A stretch of DNA of 64,000 nucleotides from positions 1 through 64,000 of the forward strand of contig DASTBV010000147.1 of assembly GCA_035711805.1 (NCBI GenBank), given 5' to 3'. The translations under genes and the position numbers were made by a program. Positions within the stretch are counted from its first letter, which is position 1. Each line of letters opens with the position of its first letter. This stretch comes from Gp6-AA40 sp035711805 (GTDB lineage Bacteria > Acidobacteriota > Vicinamibacteria > Vicinamibacterales > UBA2999). This document shows positions 35,396 through 44,357 of this stretch, piece by piece. The notes beneath the pieces are model-generated. The model was not told where the DNA came from, searched no databases, and saw only the letters and a list, made by a program, of their open reading frames with translations.

Positions 35396-36838
35396 GTGAA
35401 CGATTACGAGCCAGTCATCGGTCTCGAGATTCACGCCCAGCTTCAGACCCGCACGAAGATTTTCTGTGGCTGCAGCACTGCGTTCGGTGCTGCGCCCAAT
35501 TCCCAGGTGTGTCCGGTGTGCCTCGGTCTGCCCGGGGCTCTCCCGGTGCTGAACCGCCAGGCCGTTGATTTCGCGATCAAGGCCGCGCTCGCGCTCGGCT
35601 GCACCGTTCAGCCCGAGTCGATCTTTGCCCGCAAGAACTACTTCTATCCGGACCTGCCGAAGGGCTATCAGATTTCGCAGTACGAGCGGCCGCTGGCTCT
35701 CGGCGGCGGACTCGAGATCACCGTTGACGGCGAGACGAAATGGATCGGCCTGACGCGCATCCACATGGAGGAGGATGCAGGGAAGTCCCTGCACGAAGGC
35801 TTCCCCGACTCCCATCGCCGCACGTATGTCGACTACAACCGCAGCGGCGTCCCGCTGATCGAGATCGTCTCCGAGCCCGACCTGCGATCCGCCGCCGACG
35901 CGGCGGAGTTCTTCTCGCGCCTGCGCGACATCCTCGTCTGGCTCGGTGTCAACGACGGAAACATGGAGGAAGGCAGCCTGCGCTGCGACGCGAACGTGTC
36001 GGTGCGCCCGCGCGGCCAGGCGACGCTCGGCACCAAAGCCGAAGTGAAGAACCTCAACTCGTTCCGCTACGTCGAGAAGGCGCTCGAATACGAAATCGGA
36101 CGGCAGATCGACCTGCTCGAGAGCGGCGGCCGCGTCGTCCAGGAAACGCGTCTCTTCGACTCGGGTTCCGGCCGAACGCACTCGATGCGCAGTAAGGAAG
36201 AGGCGCACGACTACCGCTATTTCCCGGAACCGGACCTTCTCCCGCTGGTGGTGGACGAGGCGCGCGTCGCCCGCGTCAAGGCCTCCATGCCGGAGCTCCC
36301 CGCGGCGCGGCGGCAGCGCTTTGTGGAGCAGTACGCCATACCCGAGTACGACGCTGGTGTGCTGACGGGGTCTGCCGGCCTCGCGGACTACTTCGAAGCC
36401 GTCGCCGCCGCGGCCGGAAACGCGAAGGCCGCCAGCAACTGGGTGATGGGCGAGCTGCTGCGGACCATGAAGGAGCGGGGCCAGGACATCGGCGACCAGC
36501 CGTTGAGCGCGGACCGCCTGGCGGGTCTCGTCATCCTGATCGAAAAGGGGACCATCAGCAGTTCGATCGGCAAGGACGTGTTTGCGCGGATGTACGACTC
36601 CGGCCGCTCGGCCGACGAGATCGTCCGCACCGACGGCCTCGCCCAGATCGGCGACGAGTCGGCGCTCACGGACATCATCCGCGGGGTCATCGCCGCCAAT
36701 GCCGATGCGGTGGCGCAGTATCGGGCCGGGAAGATGCAGACGTTCGGGTTCCTCGTCGGCCAGGTGATGAAGGGCAGCAGGGGCAAAGCAAACCCCAAGC
36801 TCGCCAACGAGCTGCTGAAGAAAGAGCTCGGCGGTTAG
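35396..36838 (+). CDS. gatB: Aspartyl/glutamyl-tRNA amidotransferase subunit B
   Basis: The 480-residue protein begins with the GatB signature VIGLEIHAQLQT and has the zinc-ribbon-like CGCSTAFG...CPVCLGLPG (about 25-45). It also contains the conserved EEGSLRCDANVSVRP and the C-terminal helical YqeY-like tail (ISSSIGKDVFARMYDSG). Role: the kinase/amidation subunit of GatCAB, making Gln-tRNA(Gln) and/or Asn-tRNA(Asn). The gatA and gatC genes are not in the window. It starts at GTG 35396 just after the repeat hairpin. Confidence 0.96.
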   Translation: MNDYEPVIGLEIHAQLQTRTKIFCGCSTAFGAAPNSQVCPVCLGLPGALPVLNRQAVDFAIKAALALGCTVQPESIFARKNYFYPDLPKGYQISQYERPLALGGGLEITVDGETKWIGLTRIHMEEDAGKSLHEGFPDSHRRTYVDYNRSGVPLIEIVSEPDLRSAADAAEFFSRLRDILVWLGVNDGNMEEGSLRCDANVSVRPRGQATLGTKAEVKNLNSFRYVEKALEYEIGRQIDLLESGGRVVQETRLFDSGSGRTHSMRSKEEAHDYRYFPEPDLLPLVVDEARVARVKASMPELPAARRQRFVEQYAIPEYDAGVLTGSAGLADYFEAVAAAAGNAKAASNWVMGELLRTMKERGQDIGDQPLSADRLAGLVILIEKGTISSSIGKDVFARMYDSGRSADEIVRTDGLAQIGDESALTDIIRGVIAANADAVAQYRAGKMQTFGFLVGQVMKGSRGKANPKLANELLKKELGG

Positions 36839-36889
36839 TTACCCAGGCTGCTCAGGCAACACAGGCTACCTGTCCGTCCAGCGAGCAGC

Positions 36890-36895
36890 TATAAT
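36890..36895 (+). promoter_or_regulatory. -10 hexamer TATAAT upstream of ftsE
   Basis: GCTATAATC predicts transcription start near 36902 and a 48-nt leader before the GTG of ftsE. The interval before it (36839-36880) has the one-sided repeat words ACCCAGGCTGCTCAGGCAAC. Confidence 0.5.
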
Positions 36896-36949
36896 CAGAG
36901 CCTCCAGTTTCAAGTGAATAGGCCTTCGGCCGCCCCGGGTGCATAGCGG

Positions 36950-37609
36950 GTGATAGAGACGCGACACCTCTCGAAGATGTACAGCCGCGGTCTGTACGCG
37001 CTGCACGACCTCTCACTGACGGTTGCGCGGGGCGAGTTCGTGTTTCTGACGGGACCGAGCGGCGCGGGCAAGTCCACGCTGCTTCGTCTGCTGCTGATGC
37101 AGGAGCGGCCGACGTCCGGCGATCTGGTCGTCAGCGGGCAGAACCTGGCAAGCCTGAAGCGCCGCGAAGTGCAGGAGTACCGGCGGAGCATCGGGTTCAT
37201 CTTCCAGGACTTCAAGCTGATTCCAACTCGCACGGTGATCGAGAACGTCTCGTTCGTCCCCGAAGTGATGGGGACGTCCGAGTCACAGCAGCGGCGCCGC
37301 GCATTTCAGGTGCTGAAGTGGGTCGGGCTGCAGCACCGGCTGAGCGCCTATCCATCGGATCTGTCCGGCGGCGAGCAGCAGCGTGTGGCCATCGCCCGCG
37401 CGCTCGTCAACGGCCCGAGCCTCGTGCTGGCCGACGAACCGACGGGGAACCTCGATCCGGACTTGTCGCTGGAAATCATGAACCTGCTGCGCGAGGTCAA
37501 CGCCGGCGGCACGACCGTTCTGGTGGCGACCCACGATCGCGAGCTGATCCGCCTCGTCGGGCGGCGCACGGTCACGCTCGATCAGGGCCGCGTGGTTGAA
37601 ATGGCATGA
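36950..37609 (+). CDS. ftsE: Cell-division ABC ATPase FtsE
   Basis: The 219-residue ATPase has Walker A GPSGAGKST (35-43), the FtsE-like IGFIFQDFKLIPTRTV, the signature LSGGEQQR, Walker B LVLADEPTG and LVATHD. Its partner FtsX follows with an ATGA overlap. Known role: FtsEX controls septal peptidoglycan hydrolases at the division site. The start is a GTG (MIETRHLSKMYSRG); the preceding 48-nt leader holds no obvious strong ribosome-binding site. Confidence 0.94.
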   Translation: MIETRHLSKMYSRGLYALHDLSLTVARGEFVFLTGPSGAGKSTLLRLLLMQERPTSGDLVVSGQNLASLKRREVQEYRRSIGFIFQDFKLIPTRTVIENVSFVPEVMGTSESQQRRRAFQVLKWVGLQHRLSAYPSDLSGGEQQRVAIARALVNGPSLVLADEPTGNLDPDLSLEIMNLLREVNAGGTTVLVATHDRELIRLVGRRTVTLDQGRVVEMA

Positions 37610-38493
37610 GGGCGCTCGCGTATTCGTTCCGTCTCGCGTGGGCCGGCGTTCGGCGCAGCGGCGGATCCGGCGCGTTCGCCGTGCTGGCGATCTCGCTGGC
37701 GATGATCGTGCTCGGCGCGCTCCTGCTGATCACGTGGAACGGGGAACGCCTGCTCGCGCGCTGGTCGTCGGCGGCCGAGTTTTCGGTCTATCTGCGCGAC
37801 GATGCGACGTCGGAGGAGCGCGGCGCCATCGAAGCGATCATCGATCAGAGCGGAGTCGGCGCCGCTCGCGAGTATGTGTCGAAGGCCGAGGCGCTGACTC
37901 GCTTCCGCCGCGAGTTCACGGACCTCGCGGCGCTGGCCGCGAACTTCAGCGACAACCCGTTTCCCGCCTCCGTCGAAGTCAGGCTGCGACCGGAGGCAGA
38001 GGCCGACGGCCGCGCCGCTGCGGTCGTGAAACAGCTGGGCTCGGCTCCAGGCGTCGCCGACGTGGGATACGACAGCGAATGGCTTGGCCGCGTGGCCGGG
38101 ACGCTGCGAACCGTACGCGGGGCTGGTCTCGCCCTGGCGCTGCTCATGGCCGTGGCTGCAGCCGTCACGGTCGCAACGGTCGTTCGCCTCGGACTGCATG
38201 CGCGCCGCGACGAGATCGAAATCATGGAGCTCGTCGGTGCACCGCTGACGTTCATCCGTGGGCCATTCGTCGCCGAAGGGTTGCTGCAGGGTGGCATCGG
38301 AGCGGTCGTCGCGCTGCTGCTGCTCGGGGCCGGATTTGCCGTCACGGTGTCGTGGTGGGAGACGGAGATCCGGGCGATTCTCGCCGGTGGAACCATCGAG
38401 TTTCTGCCGCTGCGGTTCGTCGGCTACCTGCTGGCCGGCGGGATGATCGTCGGAAGTGCCGGCGGATTTACCGCCGCCCGCCACGCGGGATGA
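37606..38493 (+). CDS. ftsX: Cell-division permease-like protein FtsX
   Basis: The 295-residue membrane protein has an N-terminal helix (GAFAVLAISLAMIVLGALLLI), a periplasmic domain with the FtsX pattern EFSVYLRDDATSEERGAIE, and then three helices. The cytoplasmic coupling segment ARRDEIEIMELVGAPLTFIRGPFVAEG is the FtsX signature. It has no ATPase activity of its own; it anchors FtsE and transmits its cycle to periplasmic amidase or hydrolase activators. Coupled to ftsE by an ATGA overlap. Confidence 0.94.
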   Translation: MRALAYSFRLAWAGVRRSGGSGAFAVLAISLAMIVLGALLLITWNGERLLARWSSAAEFSVYLRDDATSEERGAIEAIIDQSGVGAAREYVSKAEALTRFRREFTDLAALAANFSDNPFPASVEVRLRPEAEADGRAAAVVKQLGSAPGVADVGYDSEWLGRVAGTLRTVRGAGLALALLMAVAAAVTVATVVRLGLHARRDEIEIMELVGAPLTFIRGPFVAEGLLQGGIGAVVALLLLGAGFAVTVSWWETEIRAILAGGTIEFLPLRFVGYLLAGGMIVGSAGGFTAARHAG

Positions 38494-38557
38494 AGCCCAA
38501 GGCGTATGGCACTTTCGGACCAGAACGGGGCGTCATTCATGCACGGGCGGGGCTGCG

Positions 38558-38587
38558 TTGACAGCGGCTCAGCACGGTAGCTAGACT
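38558..38587 (+). promoter_or_regulatory. Consensus-like promoter TTGACA-N18-TAGACT
   Basis: TTGACA at 38558-38563 and TAGACT at 38582-38587, spaced by 18 bases, predict a start near 38594, eight bases before the ATG at 38602. It is the best -35/-10 pair I find in the window. Confidence 0.55.
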
Positions 38588-38601
38588 GGAGCATTCAGGT
38601 A

Positions 38602-38913
38602 ATGGCTGCGTCGCGGAACCGCTTATCCCGCTTCCTGACAGATTCACGCCCGCCCTGCGAGCCCGTAATTCATTCCGTATCGAATTTCTATCGTGAAGAG
38701 TTCGTGAAGCGCCAGCAGCGCCTCGAAGCGCAGCGCGAGTTCTATTCGGAACGTGCGATTCATGATGTCGAACAGGCGTTGGTGAAAGTCATCGCCCAGC
38801 TCGATCGCCTCTGCAACGTGGAAAACGCCGACGAGGTCGTTGGCAAGCTCCTCCGGCAATTCGACGTCGTCACCGGGCTGTCCGCCTGGACCGATCCTCG
38901 CCACATCAATTAA
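38602..38913 (+). CDS. Small hypothetical protein
   Basis: The 103-residue, mostly helical protein has a charged coiled-coil-like middle (VKRQQRLEAQREFYSER) and ends LSAWTDPRHIN. There is no signal peptide, membrane helix or motif I recognise. It has its own good promoter and an ATG with weak ribosome binding. Its TAA stop is in the same frame as the glycerate kinase gene that follows. Unknown function; composition and codon use look coding. Confidence 0.6.
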   Translation: MAASRNRLSRFLTDSRPPCEPVIHSVSNFYREEFVKRQQRLEAQREFYSERAIHDVEQALVKVIAQLDRLCNVENADEVVGKLLRQFDVVTGLSAWTDPRHIN

Positions 38914-38937
38914 GAACGGTCAACTGGCACCATTCCA

Positions 38938-40242
38938 CTGACACAGCGTCACCGCAGGCTCCGCGAGGACCTCACGACAATCATTCGCGCCGCCATCGAT
39001 GGCGTCGATGCGGGTGGATTGGTGCGGCGCGCGCTCGACGACCCGGACATCGTCGCGCCGCTGCAGCGGGCAGCGGCCGTGGACGTGATCGCCGCCGGCA
39101 AAGCCGCCGCCGTCATGTTGAATGCGTTTGCCTCAGCCACGGCCGCGCCGATGCGGCGCATGGTCGGCATCGGTCCGCATCCCCCGGAGCTGCTGCCGCA
39201 AGGCGCCGAGTGGCACAACGCCGGGCATCCGCTCCCGACCGACGGCAGCGTGGCCGCGGCGCGGCGCGCGATCGAGATCGCGCAGTCGTCCGGGCCCGAC
39301 GATCTGCTCGTGGTGCTGCTGTCTGGCGGTGGATCCGCGTTGATGGCGCTGCCGGCGGACAGCATCGACCTGGCGGACAAACAGCAGACGGCCCGGACGC
39401 TGATGGAGCACGGTGCCGACATCTACGAGTTGAACACCGTCCGCAAGCACCTCTCCGCCGTCAAAGGCGGCCAGCTGGCGGCAGCGGCGACGGGAAGCGT
39501 GCTGACGCTGGCCGTTTCCGACGTGGTGGGTGACGACCTGTCCGTGATCGCGTCGGGGCCGACGGTTCCCGATGACAGCACGTACGCACAGGCGCTGGCG
39601 ATTCTGAACGCGCGAGGCGGTGTGGCGGCCTATCCCGCGGCGGTCGTTCAACGGCTGCAGCGCGGTGTCGAGGCTGCCGTGCCCGAAACCCCCCAGACTG
39701 GCGACGTGAGGCTCCAGCGATCGATGGCGCGCGTGATCGGCGCGCAGCGTGGCGCCATCGAAGGCGCCGAGGCGGCCGCGCGACAGCTTGGGTATCACGT
39801 GCTCATCGTGCGCGAACCCGTCACCGGCGAGGCACGTGAGACGGCTATCGCGCACCTGAATCGCATCGCCGCCGACGCCTCGATGCTCGCACGCCCGTTG
39901 TGCGTCATCTCCTCAGGCGAAACGACGGTGACCGTGCGGGGCCACGGGCGCGGCGGCCGCAATCAGGAGTTCGCTCTCGCCATGGCGAGCGGTCTCGCCG
40001 TGCTCGGCGATCGGGTTGCCGGCGCGAGCTTGGGCACGGATGGCATCGACGGGCCGACGGACGCCGCTGGCGCGATCGTCGACTCGTCGACGTTGCAGCG
40101 CGCGCAGGCCGCCGGCCTCGATCCGCGCGAATTCCTCGACGAGAACAACACCTACGTATTCTTCGAAAGGCTTGGAGACTTGATTAAGACCGGACCGACG
40201 GCCACAAACGTCGGCGACCTGCAGGTTATTCTCGCGAGTTGA
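38938..40242 (+). CDS. Glycerate 2-kinase (GckA/TtuD, MOFRL family)
   Basis: The protein shows the glycerate-kinase plan: an N-terminal domain with AAGKAAAVMLNAF and LLSGGGSALMALP, the conserved lysine segment NTVRKHLSAVKGGQLA, and a C-terminal MOFRL domain with ISSGETTVTVRGHGRGGRNQEFALAMA and GTDGIDGPTDAAGA. It phosphorylates glycerate to 2-phosphoglycerate. The family N-terminus (LREDLTTIIRAAIDGVDAGG) lies upstream of the first standard start (TTG 39019), with no ATG, GTG or TTG. I place the start at CTG 38938, which gives 434 residues. It is coupled to rnr by a TGATG overlap. Confidence 0.88.
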   Translation: MTQRHRRLREDLTTIIRAAIDGVDAGGLVRRALDDPDIVAPLQRAAAVDVIAAGKAAAVMLNAFASATAAPMRRMVGIGPHPPELLPQGAEWHNAGHPLPTDGSVAAARRAIEIAQSSGPDDLLVVLLSGGGSALMALPADSIDLADKQQTARTLMEHGADIYELNTVRKHLSAVKGGQLAAAATGSVLTLAVSDVVGDDLSVIASGPTVPDDSTYAQALAILNARGGVAAYPAAVVQRLQRGVEAAVPETPQTGDVRLQRSMARVIGAQRGAIEGAEAAARQLGYHVLIVREPVTGEARETAIAHLNRIAADASMLARPLCVISSGETTVTVRGHGRGGRNQEFALAMASGLAVLGDRVAGASLGTDGIDGPTDAAGAIVDSSTLQRAQAAGLDPREFLDENNTYVFFERLGDLIKTGPTATNVGDLQVILAS

Positions 40243-42509
40243 TGCCGCTTCCACTCATCACACTCATCCGCGAACGCGTTCATCACCCCGCCACCGCTCG
40301 AGAGCTCGCGCAGATCCTGCGCATTCCGCGCGAGGAGCGCGCGTCGTTCACACGTCAGCTGAAGGGCCTCGTTGCCTCCGGCGAGCTGTTGCAGGTTCGC
40401 GGGAACCGCTTCGGCGTCCCCGACAAGATGGACCTGGTGGTGGGACGCCTGTCGACGAACCCTGGCGGGTTTGGCTTCGTGGTGCCCGAGCATGCGGAGA
40501 CGTCCGAGCGCAGGGACATCTACATCGCCGGAGCGAATCTGCTCGAAGCGATGCACGGCGATCGCGTTGTCGCCCGCGTCGAGCGCGAGACGGCGAAAGG
40601 TCTCGAGGGCCGGATTATCCGCATCCTCGAGCGCGGCAACGAAACAGTCGTCGGCCGTTACGAGATGGACGAGGGCGGGCCTGGCTTCGTGGTGCCGTTC
40701 GATCGCCGCGTGCTGACGGACATCCATGTGCCGACCGGCCAGTCATCGTCGGCCGAGCCTGGCGAAATGGTCCTCGTCCAGATCACGCGCTGGCCGACGG
40801 CGACGCGCGGCCCAATCGGGCGCGTCGTCGACGTGCTCGGGAAGGTCGACGAACCCGGAGTCGACACGCAGATCATCATCCGCAAATTCAATATTCCCGA
40901 CGCCCATTCGGAAGAATCCATCGAGGAAGCCGGGCGCATCGGCAGCGCGGTCAAGGAACGCGACATCCGCGGCCGGACGGATTTCCGGCCGGTGACCACC
41001 GTCACCATCGACGGCGAGCACGCGCGCGACTTTGACGATGCGATCACGATCGAGCGGCTGCCGAACGGCCACTACTGGCTCGGCGTGCACATCGCCGACG
41101 TGTCGCACTACGTGAAGGAGGGCAGTGCGCTCGACGAAGAGGCGTACGCCCGCGGCACCTCGGTGTACTTCACCGAACGGGCGGTGCACATGTTCCCGGC
41201 GGAGCTGGCGACGGGCTTGTGCAGTCTCAATGCGCAGGTCGATCGGCTGGTTCAGTCGTGTCTGATGGAAGTCGACCGTCGCGGCCACGTCGTCCGCTAT
41301 GAGATTCACGACGGCGTGATCAACAGCGACGCGCGGATGACCTACACGGCGGTGAATGCGATTCTCACCGAACGGGACGCGAAGACGATCGCACAGTATC
41401 GTCCGCTGGTACCGATGTTCGAGCTGATGCACGAGCTGTTCGACATTCTGAATCAGCGTCGGCGCCGCCGAGGCTCGATCGACTTCGATTTGCCGGAAGC
41501 GGAAGTCATTCTGTCCGACGCCGGTCAGATCGAGGCCATTGTCGCCAGCGAGCGCAACGTTGCCCACCGCATCATCGAGGAGTTCATGCTCCTGGCAAAC
41601 GAGACGGTGGCGGCGCACCTCGTCGAGCACGGCGTTCCGTCACTGCACCGCGTGCACGAAGCGCCGGACGTGAAGAAGGTGATCGACTTCGAGGAGTTCA
41701 TCACCACCTTGGGCTACGGGCTCGGCGGTGGTCACGCGCCGAAGCCGAAGGATTTCCAGCGGCTGATCGATCGCATGCGCGGCTCGCCGGAAGAGCGGCC
41801 CATCGCCGCGCTGATGCTGCGCACCATGCAGAAGGCGCGGTACGACGCCGCCAGCCTCGGCCACTTCGGGCTGGCCGCGGAGCAGTACACGCACTTCACG
41901 TCGCCGATCCGGCGCTATCCCGACCTGATCGTTCATCGCACGCTGCGGCTGGCCCGTCACGGCAAGCTGACGCCCGCCCGGCGCGAGGAGCTGGAGGACG
42001 ACCTGCCGGAGACGGCGAAGCACGCGTCGGAAATGGAGCGGCGCGCCGACGAGGCCGAGCGCGAGCTGCTGCAGTGGAAGAAGGTCCGGTTCATGGCCGA
42101 CAAGGTCGGCGACGAGTTCGAAGGGTATATCACCGGCGTTGCGCCGTATGGGCTTTTCGTCGAGCTGATCGAGCACTACGTGGAGGGCATGGTCCACGTG
42201 TCGAGCATGGCCGACGACTACTACCGGTTCATCGAGCAGCAGCACGTGCTGCGTGGCGAGAACACGCAGAAGGTGTATCGCCTGGGCGACAAGGTGGCCG
42301 TGCAGGTGGTCCGCGTCGACATGGAGCGGCGCCAGGTCGATCTCGGTATTGTCGAGATTCTCGAATCGGTGCGCCGCGAACAGCGGCCACGGGAAGCCGT
42401 CCGCAGCCGGACGAAGCCGAAGCGGGAGCAGCGCCGGTCAAAACAGCGGCCGGGTCGGCGCGAGCGGATGGAGAAAAAGGGAGGAAGAAGGCGGGGCGGA
42501 GGCCGCTAA
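40242..42509 (+). CDS. rnr: Ribonuclease R
   Basis: The 755-residue 3'-5' exoribonuclease has an N-terminal helix-turn-helix and cold-shock-like domains (GFGFVVPEH, GPGFVVPFDR). The RNB catalytic domain carries TIDGEHARDFDDAITIERL, with the metal-binding Asp cluster, and ends near HFTSPIRRYPDLIVHR. A C-terminal S1 domain (EFEGYITGVAPYGLFVELI) and a strongly basic tail of about 45 residues complete it. Role: decay of structured RNA and quality control. The ATG at 40242 overlaps the kinase stop. Confidence 0.95.
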   Translation: MPLPLITLIRERVHHPATARELAQILRIPREERASFTRQLKGLVASGELLQVRGNRFGVPDKMDLVVGRLSTNPGGFGFVVPEHAETSERRDIYIAGANLLEAMHGDRVVARVERETAKGLEGRIIRILERGNETVVGRYEMDEGGPGFVVPFDRRVLTDIHVPTGQSSSAEPGEMVLVQITRWPTATRGPIGRVVDVLGKVDEPGVDTQIIIRKFNIPDAHSEESIEEAGRIGSAVKERDIRGRTDFRPVTTVTIDGEHARDFDDAITIERLPNGHYWLGVHIADVSHYVKEGSALDEEAYARGTSVYFTERAVHMFPAELATGLCSLNAQVDRLVQSCLMEVDRRGHVVRYEIHDGVINSDARMTYTAVNAILTERDAKTIAQYRPLVPMFELMHELFDILNQRRRRRGSIDFDLPEAEVILSDAGQIEAIVASERNVAHRIIEEFMLLANETVAAHLVEHGVPSLHRVHEAPDVKKVIDFEEFITTLGYGLGGGHAPKPKDFQRLIDRMRGSPEERPIAALMLRTMQKARYDAASLGHFGLAAEQYTHFTSPIRRYPDLIVHRTLRLARHGKLTPARREELEDDLPETAKHASEMERRADEAERELLQWKKVRFMADKVGDEFEGYITGVAPYGLFVELIEHYVEGMVHVSSMADDYYRFIEQQHVLRGENTQKVYRLGDKVAVQVVRVDMERRQVDLGIVEILESVRREQRPREAVRSRTKPKREQRRSKQRPGRRERMEKKGGRRRGGGR

Positions 42510-42691
42510 ACGCGCGACGTCGGGTCCTTGTCGTCCTTGTCCTTGTCCTGGCCGTTCTTGGTGGCGTCCTTGAAGTTGCGGATCCCCCGGCCGATGCCGC
42601 GTCCGATCTCGGGCAGCCGGTTGGCGCCGAAGATCAGGATGACGATCACCAGGATGATCAACAGCTCTGGAATGCCAAGCTTGCCGAACAT
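42506..42691 (-). CDS. tatA: Twin-arginine translocase subunit TatA/TatE
   Basis: The 61-residue protein has a short N-terminus (MFGKLGIPEL), one transmembrane helix (LLIILVIVILIFG), the FGxxxLPE hinge as FGANRLPEIG, and an amphipathic helix (GRGIGRGIRNFKDA) followed by a Lys/Asp tail. It forms the oligomeric channel part of the Tat system for folded proteins. No tatB or tatC nearby. Its stop overlaps the end of rnr by four bases on the opposite strand. Confidence 0.93.
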   Translation of the reverse strand: MFGKLGIPELLIILVIVILIFGANRLPEIGRGIGRGIRNFKDATKNGQDKDKDDKDPTSRV

Positions 42692-42815
42692 GAATCACCT
42701 ACGCCTGTTGTGCTGTGTCGGGTGCGGACGCCGGCACTTCCGGAGCCCGAAATGCGAGGTAATTTTACCATGCGGCCCGCGGAACGCCTTTTGAACGCTT
42801 GTACCTGAGGCACAT

Positions 42816-43694
42816 ATGGCACGCACCCTTTTGCCGATTCTCATTGCGGTTGCTGCGGTGGCTGGGGCACGCGCAGCCCAGGAACGCGAGCAGCTGCCGC
42901 GGTTCTCGTCGTCAACGCAGCTCGTCGAGGTGTATGCCACCGTCACCGACGCGCAGGGCGGCGCCGTCACCGGCCTGCGGCAGTCGGACTTCGAGGTGCT
43001 CGAGGAAGGCGTCGTCCAGGAGGTCACGACGTTCGCTGCCGGCGAGTTTCCGTTGACCGTCGCGCTCGGCGTCGATCGCAGCTTCAGCATGGCCAAGAGC
43101 CTGCAGCTCGCGAAACAGGCGTCGCAGACGTTCCTTCGGGAGCTGAAGCCGTCGGATCGATCGATGGTGGTGGCGATCAGCAGCGAAGCCGAAGTCATCG
43201 CGCCGTTGTCGAACGACCGCACGTTGCAGTCGCGTGCGATCGCCGGGCTCGACGCATGGGGCACCACGGCCCTGCATGACGCGATCGTCGCGACACTCGA
43301 TCGGCTCGAGCCGGAGCCGGGCCGGCAGGCGATCGTCGTGTTCTCGGACGGCGCCGATCGATACAGCACGCACTCCGCGGCGCAGGTGATGGAACGGGCG
43401 CGCCGAAGCAACGCCCTGATCTACCCGATCGCGTTCGGACGCACGCGGCCGGCGCTTCTTGCGGAGCTTGCCGTGCTGACCGGCGGCCGCTCGTTTCTTC
43501 TGCGCGACGCGCGGGAGCTCGAGAAGACGCTGGCGGCGGTCGCACGGGAATTGCGCTATCAGTACCTGATCGGCTACACCCCCGCGATGCCGCTGCAGCG
43601 GGGGGAACGGGAGTGGAGATCGATCAAGGTGAACGTGAAGACGTCGCGCCCCGGACTACGGGTAAGGGCCCGAGATGGCTATATGACTGAGTAA
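42816..43694 (+). CDS. VWA-domain protein of the Acidobacterial type
   Basis: The 292-residue protein has a signal peptide (LLPILIAVAAVAGARA). A beta-strand prodomain (VEVYATVTDAQGGAVTGLRQSDFEVLEEG) follows, then a von Willebrand A fold with the MIDAS motif DRSFS (D87, S89, S91) and IVVFSDGADRYS. The C-terminal strand region reads YQYLIGYTP. This matches the VWFA-related family expanded in Acidobacteriota. Secreted or periplasmic; role in protein interaction inferred from the family. The interval before it (42692-42815) is only promoter space, divergent from tatA. Confidence 0.87.
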   Translation: MARTLLPILIAVAAVAGARAAQEREQLPRFSSSTQLVEVYATVTDAQGGAVTGLRQSDFEVLEEGVVQEVTTFAAGEFPLTVALGVDRSFSMAKSLQLAKQASQTFLRELKPSDRSMVVAISSEAEVIAPLSNDRTLQSRAIAGLDAWGTTALHDAIVATLDRLEPEPGRQAIVVFSDGADRYSTHSAAQVMERARRSNALIYPIAFGRTRPALLAELAVLTGGRSFLLRDARELEKTLAAVARELRYQYLIGYTPAMPLQRGEREWRSIKVNVKTSRPGLRVRARDGYMTE

Positions 43695-43755
43695 TGCAAG
43701 ATGCAAAATCCAAGATGCAAACGGTGTTCTTTTGCATTTTGCATTTCGCATTTCA
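43692..43755. repeat. Inverted-repeat hairpin, ATGCAAA type (locus H)
   Basis: The left arm starts at the TAA stop of the VWA gene (TAATGCAAGATGCAAAATCC, then AAGATGCAAA). The loop is CGGTGTTC-like and the right arm is TTTTGCATTTTGCATTTCGC to 43755. It lies between two genes on the same strand and offers an in-frame but spurious ATG at 43694. Confidence 0.75.
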
Positions 43756-43771
43756 GCGTAGAGTCTCTTAC

Positions 43772-44275
43772 ATGCATCCTCTCGTCCTCGCCCTTTTTGA
43801 CGATCCGGCGTCGGCCGCTGCCGCGGCGCGCGATCTGCGCAGCCTCGGCATCGCGCGCGAACGGGTATCGGTGGTGGCCCGTTCCCACGACGAAGAGGGG
43901 GCGCTGGCGGAAGCATCGGGAGCATCGCCAGGGTCGGAGATCGAGGATTCGCGCGCCGCGTCCCGCCTGGGCGAGCTGAGCGGCCACCTGCTGGCCGCCA
44001 TTGCGCTGGTCCTTCCCGGAATCGGGCCGATCGTGGCAGACGGCCCGCTGGCGGCCGGGCTTGGCGAGGCGGCCGGGCACGTGGCCGGAGGCATTGCAAG
44101 GGCGTTGCGGCAGGCGGGACTCGAGCGCGGCGAGGCCGAGCGCTGGCAGCAGCAGATCGAGCAGGGCGCAATCCTGGTGGGCGCCCACATCGAAGAAACT
44201 GCGGTCCCCACGGTTCATGACGTCTTCAGCCGCAATGGGGCCGCCTCAATCGCCAAAGCGACCTGGGACGATTGA
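43772..44275 (+). CDS. General-stress-protein-17M-like hypothetical protein
   Basis: From the ATG at 43772 the protein has 167 residues. The N-terminal fold HPLVLALFDDPASAAAAARDLRSLGIARERVSVVA resembles the ferredoxin-like general-stress domain of the YflT/17M type (stretch shown in parts at about 2-37). A glycine/alanine-rich hydrophobic middle (HLLAAIALVLPGIGPIVADG, split) follows, then a second half with ILVGAHIEE. It could insert in or lie on the membrane. The longer in-frame start at 43694 is built from repeat sequence and is rejected. Confidence 0.65.
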   Translation: MHPLVLALFDDPASAAAAARDLRSLGIARERVSVVARSHDEEGALAEASGASPGSEIEDSRAASRLGELSGHLLAAIALVLPGIGPIVADGPLAAGLGEAAGHVAGGIARALRQAGLERGEAERWQQQIEQGAILVGAHIEETAVPTVHDVFSRNGAASIAKATWDD

Positions 44276-44357
44276 TCCCGTCTAATTCACGGACCAACAG
44301 GGTCCGCGCGCCAGAGCTCGTACCGGCCGCAGCGGCTCGGTCGGGGTCTAAGGGGGT

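Noticed and set aside
38494..38560. Continuation of a second gene after ftsX
   Set aside because: No frame with coding character; it is promoter space for the small gene at 38602.
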